The notes below the pieces were generated by a model. The model saw only the letters and a program-made list of their open reading frames with translations. It did no database searches and was not told the origin of the DNA. From positions 2,998,501 to 3,062,500 of the forward strand of contig NZ_CP098747.1 of assembly GCF_023746535.1 (NCBI RefSeq): a stretch of 64,000 nucleotides of DNA. The letters are read 5' to 3'. The stretch comes from Sneathiella marina. GTDB taxonomy: Bacteria > Pseudomonadota > Alphaproteobacteria > Sneathiellales > Sneathiellaceae. The stretch's first letter is position 1, and each line of letters opens with the position of its first letter. The translations under genes and the position numbers were made by a program. Below are positions 57,067 to 64,000 of the stretch, one piece after another.

Positions 57067-58854
57067 TCATAGGGTAAGAATACCCTTGGCTTCGTCAAGG
57101 CCAATTGACTTGTCTGACAACAGCACATCTGTTGCCGCCGTGTCAAAAGCATCATTTTCCATCGAAAGCGGCTGTGCGGAATTCAGTTTATGATCCACGA
57201 CCATCCGCGACAACAGCAACCGACGGGCATCCCGGCCCATTTCACCGAGCATGGAGCCTTCATTCGCCAGCAAAGTGGCGGTTGTTACGTGATACAGCGC
57301 GCTTGATGCTTTGCGGGCATGGGTTTCTTTCCCCGATCGCGCAACCTCTTCTGCAAATTTAACAGCCTGATCAACCAGACCTTTCAGCTGTCCCGCATAT
57401 TGGCCGGGAAGGGATTTATTATCCTCCAGCTGCGCCGTTAATTCTTCACCAAGATCCTCATGAGCCCCTACTCTTGCAATTGCCCGTGTGGTGACGTCAA
57501 GCGAATTAATATTCGACGTCCCTTCCCACAACACTCCTAAATGGGCATCCCGGACAAGGCGTGGATTAACCCAATCTTCGATAAAGCCATTGCCGCCACG
57601 AACTTCCATGGCACCGGTGGCGACGCGCACGTTATCCCGGGCAGTCCGATATTTAAGAAGCGGTGTCAAAATGCGTGTCCGTTTGGCCGCAGCTTCATCA
57701 CCCGCATCCGCTTTATCAAGGTTATCAGCAACATACATAAACATTGAAAGAGCCTGTTCGGTTGGCACCATCAGTTTCATCAATTGCCGGCGCAGCAGTG
57801 GCTTGTCAACCAAGGTGCTGCCAAATGCTTTTCGGTAGTTCGCCACGGTCAGGGCTTCGTTCAGGCACCGGCGCATCATTGACGCCGCACGAACACCGTG
57901 GGAAAGACGAGATATATTCACCTGGTCCATCATCATCTTTAATCCGCCATTTGGATGTGCACCGACATCCCCCAGCGGATAGGCAACGGCGCCATCAAAT
58001 ATCACTTCGCCTGACGCCATGGACTTCGTTCCCAATTTCTCTTTCAGGCGGACTATCCGGTATGAATTGCGACGACCATCGTCCAGATGTCGTGGCAAGG
58101 CAAAGAGGGCGAGACCACTGTTCCCCTCCGGCGCCCCTTGTGGGCGGGCAAGCAAAAGCGTCACGTCCGCATCCGCACAGGAACAGAACCATTTTTCACC
58201 ATATAGCTTCCAGACGCCGCCTTCGTCACGGGCCTCAAGAACAATATTGGATACATCAGAACCACCCGTTTTCTCCGTCATAAACTGGGCGCCTTTGAGG
58301 ATTTCATTCATATCCTGGCTGAGCATCCGATCAAGGAAACGCTCTTTGGTCTTGTCATCTGCGTAACTCTTGATCAGCATGGCCGTGCTGTCGGTCGCCG
58401 AAACCGGGCAAAGCAGCCCAAATTCGGATTGTCCGAATAAATACTGGAATATATACTTGGCGGCAGGCGGAACAATGCCATCCCAGCCGAGAACACCGCT
58501 TTTACGGGACATATTGTGAATTCCAAAATCGCCAAAAGCTACTTGTTCCATTTTGCGATAAGAGGGATGAAATTCGATCCAGTCTTCATTGCGGCCCCGC
58601 GCATCCCGCGTATGCAGTTTAGGAATATGCCGATCCGCTTCACGGGACCAATCGTCAAGATCGGTGCCTGCAATCTGACCCAAATTCTTAAAATGGGGCT
58701 CCATATGGAGGCGCAGGTCCTCTGGCATATAACAATGCATAAGGTCCTGCAGCCCGGCATCCACATCGTAGAAATTCAATCCGTGGCAATCGGGTGCCAC
58801 ATAGTCCGACAACTCATGCGGGACGAAATGCTGTTTCTTGTTAATAGAATTCAT
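57067..58854 (-). CDS. AidB-like acyl-CoA dehydrogenase family flavoprotein (copy 2)
   Basis: This is a 595-residue paralog of the next gene downstream, with very similar sequence throughout (for example HTRDARGRNEDWIEFHPSYR, FMTEKTGGSDVSNIVLEARD, YGEKWFCSCADADVTLLLAR, AMEVRGGNGFIEDWVNPRLV). The start ATG at 58854 is preceded by GAGGAAAAAAACG. It is divergent from a LysR regulator with a 133-base gap, so that regulator probably controls the pair. Its substrate is unknown; AidB relatives have been tied to alkylation response, while others oxidise acyl-CoA. It is the first gene of the pair and is likely cotranscribed with copy 1. Confidence 0.9.
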   Translation of the reverse strand: MNSINKKQHFVPHELSDYVAPDCHGLNFYDVDAGLQDLMHCYMPEDLRLHMEPHFKNLGQIAGTDLDDWSREADRHIPKLHTRDARGRNEDWIEFHPSYRKMEQVAFGDFGIHNMSRKSGVLGWDGIVPPAAKYIFQYLFGQSEFGLLCPVSATDSTAMLIKSYADDKTKERFLDRMLSQDMNEILKGAQFMTEKTGGSDVSNIVLEARDEGGVWKLYGEKWFCSCADADVTLLLARPQGAPEGNSGLALFALPRHLDDGRRNSYRIVRLKEKLGTKSMASGEVIFDGAVAYPLGDVGAHPNGGLKMMMDQVNISRLSHGVRAASMMRRCLNEALTVANYRKAFGSTLVDKPLLRRQLMKLMVPTEQALSMFMYVADNLDKADAGDEAAAKRTRILTPLLKYRTARDNVRVATGAMEVRGGNGFIEDWVNPRLVRDAHLGVLWEGTSNINSLDVTTRAIARVGAHEDLGEELTAQLEDNKSLPGQYAGQLKGLVDQAVKFAEEVARSGKETHARKASSALYHVTTATLLANEGSMLGEMGRDARRLLLSRMVVDHKLNSAQPLSMENDAFDTAATDVLLSDKSIGLDEAKGILTL

Positions 58855-58987
58855 CGTTTTTTTCCTCGGTGAAGATGCAACCAGACTGATCATTTATTGG
58901 GCTTTACCTTGCGCTTCAGCAGAGCATTAGACAATCGAATATTCCGCATGGTATGATTGCCAAATACTCACGCAAAGGTACCAAGTT

Positions 58988-59875
58988 ATGCTACATATCC
59001 CCTCAACATCAGGTCTTAGGGCATTTGAGGCGGCTTGCCGTTATTTGAGTTTCAATCAAGCAGCAGAAGAGCTTGGCGTAACTCCCGGAGCCGTCAGCCG
59101 CCAAATTCAAAGCCTTGAGCATTATCTCGGCAAGACGCTTTTCCACCGCCATCACAAGAAGGTCGAACTCACGGCCGTGGGACGCCAATATCTTTCAGAA
59201 GTTACGGTACCGCTTGAAAAACTTTCTGCGGCCTCAGTGCGGTTGAGAAGCGAAACCCTTCGAAATGCCCTCTCGATCTGCACGTATCCGACATTCGCGA
59301 TCAATTGGCTCATCCCCCGATGGGCCAATCTCTATGAAAAATACCCGGAAATTGACATACAGCTCATTACGTCCTTGAACCCTGCAGATTACGAACGCGA
59401 TGATTTCGATTTATCCATACAGGTATTGGCAGAGGGAACCACCGTAAAAGGGATGCAAATCGACAAGCTACTGGACGTGGATACCTATCCTGTCTGCAGC
59501 CCGAAAATAGCGGAACAAATCAAGCATCCTGCGGATTTGCAGAATGTTGTTCTTTTACATGAAAATCCGCGACCGACGGATTGGCCGAGATGGCTTCATA
59601 TGGCAGGTCTGGACAGTATTGATTCGAGCAAAGGGTTACAGTTTGAAAGTGCAAATATGGTACAGCATGCCGCTATTAACGGGCTTGGGGTCGCCATCGG
59701 TATCGACGCCCTTGTCCAGGAAGATATCAAGGCCGGCCGGCTCGTAAAACCCTTTGATATTGTCCGCCGGTCCGGCTTTCCTTTTCATATTGTCTCGACC
59801 ACGCGCAAAGCAAGCCGTCCTAAATTAGTGGCCATTCGCGAATGGATGCTTGAGGCGGCCAAACAACCTGTATAA
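58988..59875 (+). CDS. LysR family regulator, GcvA-like
   Basis: This is a 295-residue LysR protein. The helix-turn-helix is FNQAAEELGVTPGAVSRQIQ (about 22-41), followed by SLEHYLGKTLFHRHHKKVEL and the effector-binding domain with LSICTYPTFAINWLIPRWAN. The domain pattern (P-T-F-A-x-x-W-L-I-P-R) is typical of GcvA-type regulators. It is divergent from the tandem acyl-CoA dehydrogenase genes and probably regulates them. A HerA-like gene follows on the same strand after 66 bases. Confidence 0.93.
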   Translation: MLHIPSTSGLRAFEAACRYLSFNQAAEELGVTPGAVSRQIQSLEHYLGKTLFHRHHKKVELTAVGRQYLSEVTVPLEKLSAASVRLRSETLRNALSICTYPTFAINWLIPRWANLYEKYPEIDIQLITSLNPADYERDDFDLSIQVLAEGTTVKGMQIDKLLDVDTYPVCSPKIAEQIKHPADLQNVVLLHENPRPTDWPRWLHMAGLDSIDSSKGLQFESANMVQHAAINGLGVAIGIDALVQEDIKAGRLVKPFDIVRRSGFPFHIVSTTRKASRPKLVAIREWMLEAAKQPV

Positions 59876-59941
59876 ATTCCGAAAACCGTATATAGATAAG
59901 TACTGGCTTAAGAATACTCGAAGACAACAGGTGGCGATGTT

Positions 59942-61432
59942 ATGGATTGTTTGGTGGATGACGCCATATTTATTGGCAAAAGTGACAATGGCAGTGGCGC
60001 CAATCAATATCTGCCGCTCAAATGGGGCAATCGACACGGATTGGTTGCCGGCGCAACCGGAACCGGTAAAACCGTAACATTACAGGTTTTGGCAGAAGGC
60101 TTTGCCGCCGCCGGGGTGCCGGTTTTCCTTGCTGATGCCAAAGGCGATTTGTCTGGAATGTGCCGCCCCTCGAAAATGGAAGGGTTTCTAAAAAAACGAG
60201 CCGACCTGATCGGTTTTTCGGATGAATTTGCCGGACAGCCCTATCCGGTCGTCTTCTGGGATCTGTTCGGCAAGCAAGGACATCCGGTTCGAACCACTGT
60301 CTCCGAGATCGGCCCCCTTATGCTGGCCCGCATGCTGGAGCTTAACGATACGCAGGAAGGTGTTCTAAATATTGCCTTTCGAGTAGCGGATGAGCAGGGA
60401 TTGTTGTTGCTGGATTTGAAGGATTTGCGAGCGCTTCTCGGATCCGTAAATGAGCAGCGAAAAGAGATTTCCGCTGAATACGGGAATGTCTCCCCGCAAT
60501 CCATTGGTGCCATCCAGCGCTCATTGCTGCGGCTTGACAATCAAGGCGCCAGTCAGTTCTTCGGCGAGCCCGCACTTGACCTGAATGACTTTATCAGAAC
60601 CGACACAGAAGGCCGGGGCAAAGTAAACATCCTTGCGGCGGACAAGCTCATGAATTCTCCGCGGTTATACGGCACTTTCCTGCTCTGGATGCTGTCGGAA
60701 CTGTTTGAGGAATTACCGGAGTCCGGAGATTCTGACCGTCCGAAACTTGTGTTTTTCTTCGATGAAGCGCATTTATTGTTCAAGGATGCCCCAAAGGCAT
60801 TGCTGGAAAAAATAGAACAGGTTGTCCGGTTAATCCGGTCCAAGGGTGTGGGGGTCTTCTTTGTTACGCAAAGCCCCGGGGATATTCCGGATTCTGTTCT
60901 TGGCCAATTGGGCAACCGTATCCAGCATGCCTTGCGGGCCTTTACCCCCAAACAGCAAAAAGCCATTCGCCTGGCGTCCCAGACGTATCGTCCAAACCCG
61001 GCCTTTGATGTGGAGGATGTCATAACGACACTTGGAGTTGGTGAAGCCCTGATCTCAACCCTGGAGGCAAAAGGACAACCCTCCATCGTCCAGCGGACAA
61101 TGATCCGGCCGCCTTCGTCGAAACTGGGTCCGGTGACAAAAACCGCCCGCAAGAGCGAGATCACGGAAAGTGATCTGGCGGATAAGTATGATCAAGCGGT
61201 CGACAATGAATCCGCCTATGAAATCCTGCAGGAACGGGCCGAAAAAGCCGCAAGAGCAGCTGAAAAGGCGGCGAAGGAAAAAGAGAAAACGGCGCCGAAA
61301 AAACGGGCCTCCAACCGGCAGAGTGCCGGGGAAGCCGCTTTTAAATCCTTGCTCAGATCCATTGGCACCACGGTTGGAAGATCAATCGTAAAAGCACTTG
61401 AGCGCGGGATACTTGGCGCCTTGAAAAGATAA
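59942..61432 (+). CDS. HerA-like ATPase (DUF853, YjgR family)
   Basis: This is a 496-residue ATPase of the DUF853 branch of the FtsK-HerA superfamily. Walker A is GATGTGKT (residues 37-44), and [15 protein letters not shown] and Walker [21 protein letters not shown] follow. [20 protein letters not shown] and [20 protein letters not shown] are the conserved C-terminal motifs, which include the arginine-finger region. The tail ([20 protein letters not shown] then [11 protein letters not shown]) is a charged, probably helical extension. DUF853 proteins are widespread, but their DNA-related function is not settled. No nuclease partner such as NurA is adjacent. Confidence 0.9.
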   Translation: MDCLVDDAIFIGKSDNGSGANQYLPLKWGNRHGLVAGATGTGKTVTLQVLAEGFAAAGVPVFLADAKGDLSGMCRPSKMEGFLKKRADLIGFSDEFAGQPYPVVFWDLFGKQGHPVRTTVSEIGPLMLARMLELNDTQEGVLNIAFRVADEQGLLLLDLKDLRALLGSVNEQRKEISAEYGNVSPQSIGAIQRSLLRLDNQGASQFFGEPALDLNDFIRTDTEGRGKVNILAADKLMNSPRLYGTFLLWMLSELFEELPESGDSDRPKLVFFFDEAHLLFKDAPKALLEKIEQVVRLIRSKGVGVFFVTQSPGDIPDSVLGQLGNRIQHALRAFTPKQQKAIRLASQTYRPNPAFDVEDVITTLGVGEALISTLEAKGQPSIVQRTMIRPPSSKLGPVTKTARKSEITESDLADKYDQAVDNESAYEILQERAEKAARAAEKAAKEKEKTAPKKRASNRQSAGEAAFKSLLRSIGTTVGRSIVKALERGILGALKR

Positions 61433-61499
61433 TCGCTCCCCCCCAAATACTGAACACCCCAGTCAAGAAGGACGGATTGACCCATAAATCCGAATAAAA

Positions 61500-62144
61500 A
61501 TGAAAGCAGTCATTATCCCGGTTACCCCATTTGCCCAAAATTGCAGCCTTATCTGGTGCGAGGATACCATGAAGGGCGCGGTCGTTGACCCCGGCGGTGA
61601 TCTCGATCAAATCCTGAAAGCCGCGGAAGATCAAGGCGTCGAAATCGAGAAGATACTGATCACCCATGGCCATCTGGATCATGCCGGTGGCACGCAGGAA
61701 CTCCATGAAAAACTCGGCGTCCCAATCGAAGGCCCGCACATAGACGATAAATTCTGGATCGATCAGCTTCCAGTTCAATGTGCGAAATACGGCTTCCCGA
61801 CATCCTATGCCTTTACGCCGGATCGGTGGCTGGAAGATAATGACAAGGTAACCGTCGGCAATCAAAGTTTTGATGTGGTTCACTGCCCCGGCCATACGCC
61901 CGGTCATGTGGTATTTATTCACCCTGAGGCGCGAATTGCCATTGTCGGCGACGTCTTGTTTCAAGGATCCATTGGCCGCACCGACTTCCCGCGAGGCAAC
62001 CATGAGGATCTTATCCATTCAATTCGCGAAAAGCTGTGGCCGCTTGGCGATGACATCGCGTTCGTCCCCGGACATGGGGATATGTCGACATTCGGGCGGG
62101 AGCGCCAAACCAATCCGTTTGTTGCCGATATGAATTTTGGCTAG
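61500..62144 (+). CDS. MBL-fold metallohydrolase, GloC/YcbL-like
   Basis: This is a 214-residue metallo-beta-lactamase-fold enzyme. Metal ligands are in ITHGHLDHAGG (THxHxDH), VVHCPGHTPGHVVF, AIVGDVLFQGSIGRTDFP and FVPGHGDMSTFG. The short form and the GSIGRTDFP motif match E. coli YcbL, a type II glyoxalase that cleaves S-lactoylglutathione. It begins KAVIIPVTPFAQNCSLIWCE, also typical. The ATG at 61500 is 67 bases after the HerA-like gene. Other thioester substrates cannot be excluded. Confidence 0.92.
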   Translation: MKAVIIPVTPFAQNCSLIWCEDTMKGAVVDPGGDLDQILKAAEDQGVEIEKILITHGHLDHAGGTQELHEKLGVPIEGPHIDDKFWIDQLPVQCAKYGFPTSYAFTPDRWLEDNDKVTVGNQSFDVVHCPGHTPGHVVFIHPEARIAIVGDVLFQGSIGRTDFPRGNHEDLIHSIREKLWPLGDDIAFVPGHGDMSTFGRERQTNPFVADMNFG

Positions 62145-62150
62145 CGGTTT

Positions 62151-63344
62151 CTAGTCAAAAGTCGCCGGATCATCGACCATTTCCAGATGCAATTCCGTGC
62201 CCGTAAACGGATGAGCCGCGATCACATCTTCATTTAGCTCAATCCCCAGACCCGGTTTCGTTGGCGGAATGATATACCCATCCTGCCACTGGATCGGTTC
62301 CTTCAGGATCTCCGCATGGAAGTCACCCATGCTATTGATGCTCTCCTGTATCAGGAAGTTCGGCGTGCAGGTGCTGAGCTGGATATCCGCCATGGCCGAT
62401 ACCGGGCCGCAATACATATGCGGCGCAATCTGGGCATAATACACTTCTGCCAGACTGGCAATTTTCTTGCCCTCCAGCAACCCGCCGACACGGCCCAGCG
62501 CCATCTGCAGGATCGACGCCGCCCCGGCTTCCAGCACCCTGTGAAATTCATATTTTGTACAGAGTCTCTCGCCAGTTGCGACAGGAATTGTCGTCTGGCG
62601 TGAGAGCTTCGCCATTTCGTTGGGGTTCTCCGGCGGGGTTGGTTCTTCAAACCACAACGGGTCATATTTTTCCAGTCGGCGAGCCAATCGAATGGCGCCG
62701 GATGTGGTCAGCTGGCCGTGGGTTCCGAACAGAAGATCTGCCTTGTCACCAACAGCCTCCCGCACCCTTTTGACCAGTTTTTCCGAAATATCCATGCGTT
62801 CCAGCGACGGCTGCCGCGGATCAAACGCCGAGTAAGGCCCAACCGGGTCAAATTTAACTCCGGTGAAACCAAGCGCCACATTTTCTGCCGCGCGTTCCGC
62901 CGCCATATCCGGATCGATATAGACATCGACGGGATCCCCCTCTTTCGGGTAGAGATAGGTGTAGGAGCGCAGCTTTTCATGCACACGGCCGCCCAGCAAT
63001 TCATACACCGGTTTATTGGTTTCCTTGCCGATAATATCCCAACAGGCCATTTCAAGCGCACTGAGAACCCCCATCATGGATATATCCGGTCGCTGTGTAT
63101 AGCCGCTGGAATATACCTGCCGCCACATACGCTCTATATGAAAAGGGTTTTTACCGGCGACGCGGCGCTCAAAAACATCTTCGATCATTTTAACGGTAAC
63201 CTTGGGGTGGAACGGCACGGCATAAGCCTCCCCGATACCCTCAATGCCCGTATCCGTCGTTAATTTGAGCAAAACCCAGAACTGTCCCCCCCAATGCGGC
63301 GGCGGCGTTCCAACGACATAGGTTTTCAGATCCGTGATTTTCAT
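62151..63344 (-). CDS. enolase-superfamily (mandelate racemase/muconate lactonizing type) dehydratase-like protein
   Basis: This is a 397-residue enolase-superfamily protein, likely a sugar acid dehydratase or related enzyme. The N-terminal capping domain includes IGEAYAVPFHPKVTVKMIED. The barrel has GFTGVKFDPVGPYSAFDPRQ, LWFEEPTPPENPNEMAKLSR, PVATGERLCTKYEFHRVLEA and QIAPHMYCGPVSAMADIQLS. Glu ligands are visible in FEEP and TGER. At the first metal ligand site, where most relatives have DFHGR, this protein reads GTHGQ, so the Asp seems to be Gly. It overlaps the alcohol dehydrogenase by an ATGA junction, which suggests one catabolic unit. Confidence 0.85.
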   Translation of the reverse strand: MKITDLKTYVVGTPPPHWGGQFWVLLKLTTDTGIEGIGEAYAVPFHPKVTVKMIEDVFERRVAGKNPFHIERMWRQVYSSGYTQRPDISMMGVLSALEMACWDIIGKETNKPVYELLGGRVHEKLRSYTYLYPKEGDPVDVYIDPDMAAERAAENVALGFTGVKFDPVGPYSAFDPRQPSLERMDISEKLVKRVREAVGDKADLLFGTHGQLTTSGAIRLARRLEKYDPLWFEEPTPPENPNEMAKLSRQTTIPVATGERLCTKYEFHRVLEAGAASILQMALGRVGGLLEGKKIASLAEVYYAQIAPHMYCGPVSAMADIQLSTCTPNFLIQESINSMGDFHAEILKEPIQWQDGYIIPPTKPGLGIELNEDVIAAHPFTGTELHLEMVDDPATFD

Positions 63345-64000
63345 ACTGAGTCCCCAAATATAACGACATTGCGAAGGGCTTTGTCCGCCCGGACTTCATC
63401 AATGGCCTGATTGATATCCTCCAGCGGGTAGCGGCCGGTTATTAGCTCGTCGAGTTTCAGACGGCCCTTCTCATACAGCGTCACCAGTTTTGGGATATCG
63501 ATGCGCAGCCGTGTTGATCCCATTTTACTGCCAATAATTTTTTGCCCTGCCCCGGCGATGTTACCGGCCTCGACGGAAATTTTCTGGCCCGTTGGCGGCA
63601 TGCCGACAATCACCAGCGTCCCCGAGGGTGCCAAAAGATCCAGCCCCTGCTCAAACGCCTTAGGGCTTCCGGCCGCAACAAAGACATAATCTGCCCCGCG
63701 CGCCGATGTCAGGTCCATAACTTTTTCCTGCGCATCATTGACCAGCGGATTGATCATATGTGTGGCTCCGAAATCCTGTGCTGCTTGCAGTTTGCTCTCC
63801 ACCAGATCCAGCGCAATAATCGGGTAGGCATTGACGAGACCGGCCCCCTGCACGGAGTTCAGCCCCACACCGCCACAGCCGATGACGACAACCGAGCTGC
63901 CATATTCAACCTTGGCCGTATTCACGACCGCCCCGAGACCGGTGATCACGCCGCAAGAAAGAAGGGAGGCGGCGTCCAGCGGGATAGTGGCCGGTATCGG
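63341..64000 (-). CDS. zinc-type alcohol dehydrogenase (N-terminus cut by window edge)
   Basis: This is the C-terminal 219 residues of a medium-chain dehydrogenase/reductase; the frame is open to the right edge. It starts PIPATIPLDAASLLSCGVIT, the end of the catalytic domain with the Cys of the active-site region. The NAD-binding motif is VVVIGCGGVGLNSVQGAGLV. Then IALDLVESKLQAAQDFGATH and ADYVFVAAGSPKAFEQGLDL follow. The G-x-G-G-V-G pattern and the downstream YPLEDINQAIDEVRADKALR are typical of class III/benzyl alcohol dehydrogenases. It lies upstream of and overlaps the enolase-superfamily gene, suggesting oxidation of a substrate in the same pathway. The catalytic zinc ligands are outside the window. 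Confidence 0.88.
   Translation of the reverse strand, partial: PIPATIPLDAASLLSCGVITGLGAVVNTAKVEYGSSVVVIGCGGVGLNSVQGAGLVNAYPIIALDLVESKLQAAQDFGATHMINPLVNDAQEKVMDLTSARGADYVFVAAGSPKAFEQGLDLLAPSGTLVIVGMPPTGQKISVEAGNIAGAGQKIIGSKMGSTRLRIDIPKLVTLYEKGRLKLDELITGRYPLEDINQAIDEVRADKALRNVVIFGDSV

Overview
The window is a contiguous stretch of a bacterial chromosome, almost certainly from an alphaproteobacterium, with base composition near 50% GC judged by eye. The evidence is a complete dcw division and wall cluster followed by lpxC, bamD, recN and ligA; a ccoNOQP-ccoGHIS cytochrome cbb3 block next to an FNR-type regulator and hemN; a class A RNase P RNA; and DUF1127 small proteins. The gene content fits a marine Rhodospirillales or Sneathiella-like lineage, but the genus cannot be fixed from the sequence alone. 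Both edges cut through genes: a LysR regulator on the left and a zinc-type alcohol dehydrogenase on the right. No tRNA, rRNA operon, CRISPR array, transposase or prophage was seen.

Layout. 1-8.8 kb is mixed housekeeping: LysR with a divergent PaaI-type thioesterase, NnrU, an orphan 81-residue protein, xanthine phosphoribosyltransferase, a hydroxypyruvate isomerase-like protein, a ClC chloride transporter with CBS domains, a UvrD/PcrA helicase and PrmA. 8.8-10.7 kb holds three small minus-strand genes. Two encode unusual proteins with two DUF1127-like repeats each and the same C-terminal pentapeptide, and the third is unrecognised. 10.8-12.8 kb is an N-terminally extended aminopeptidase P.

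12.8-38.1 kb is almost entirely on the minus strand. Read in the direction of transcription it runs mraZ, rsmH, ftsL, ftsI, murE, murF, mraY, murD, ftsW, murG, murC, murB, ddl, ftsQ, ftsA, ftsZ, lpxC, (XRE regulator on the plus strand), bamD, recN, ligA. Many junctions are 4-base ATGA overlaps, so translation is probably coupled. These genes make UDP-MurNAc-pentapeptide and lipid II, assemble the divisome, commit lipid A synthesis, insert outer membrane proteins and repair DNA. Upstream of mraZ lies a strict 10-bp-period repeat that looks like a MraZ operator.

38.5-44.8 kb carries a monovalent cation:proton antiporter with a nucleotide-binding-like domain, the RNase P RNA, an AmpD-like amidase, an EamA transporter, a DjlA-like TerB/DnaJ protein and an MFS transporter. 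44.8-55.0 kb is a microaerobic respiration module: fnr-hemN, then a perfect FNR box, then ccoN-ccoO-ccoQ-ccoP-ccoG-ccoH-ccoI-ccoS, including the tiny ccoQ and ccoS. 55.2-59.9 kb holds two tandem AidB-like acyl-CoA dehydrogenases with a divergent LysR regulator. 59.9-64 kb holds a HerA-like ATPase (DUF853), an MBL-fold hydrolase, an enolase-superfamily sugar acid dehydratase-like protein and the partial alcohol dehydrogenase.

Most of the window is conserved core genome. The least explained parts are the double-DUF1127 cluster (8871-10639), the operator-like repeats upstream of mraZ, and inverted repeats near the bamD, XRE and acyl-CoA dehydrogenase genes.
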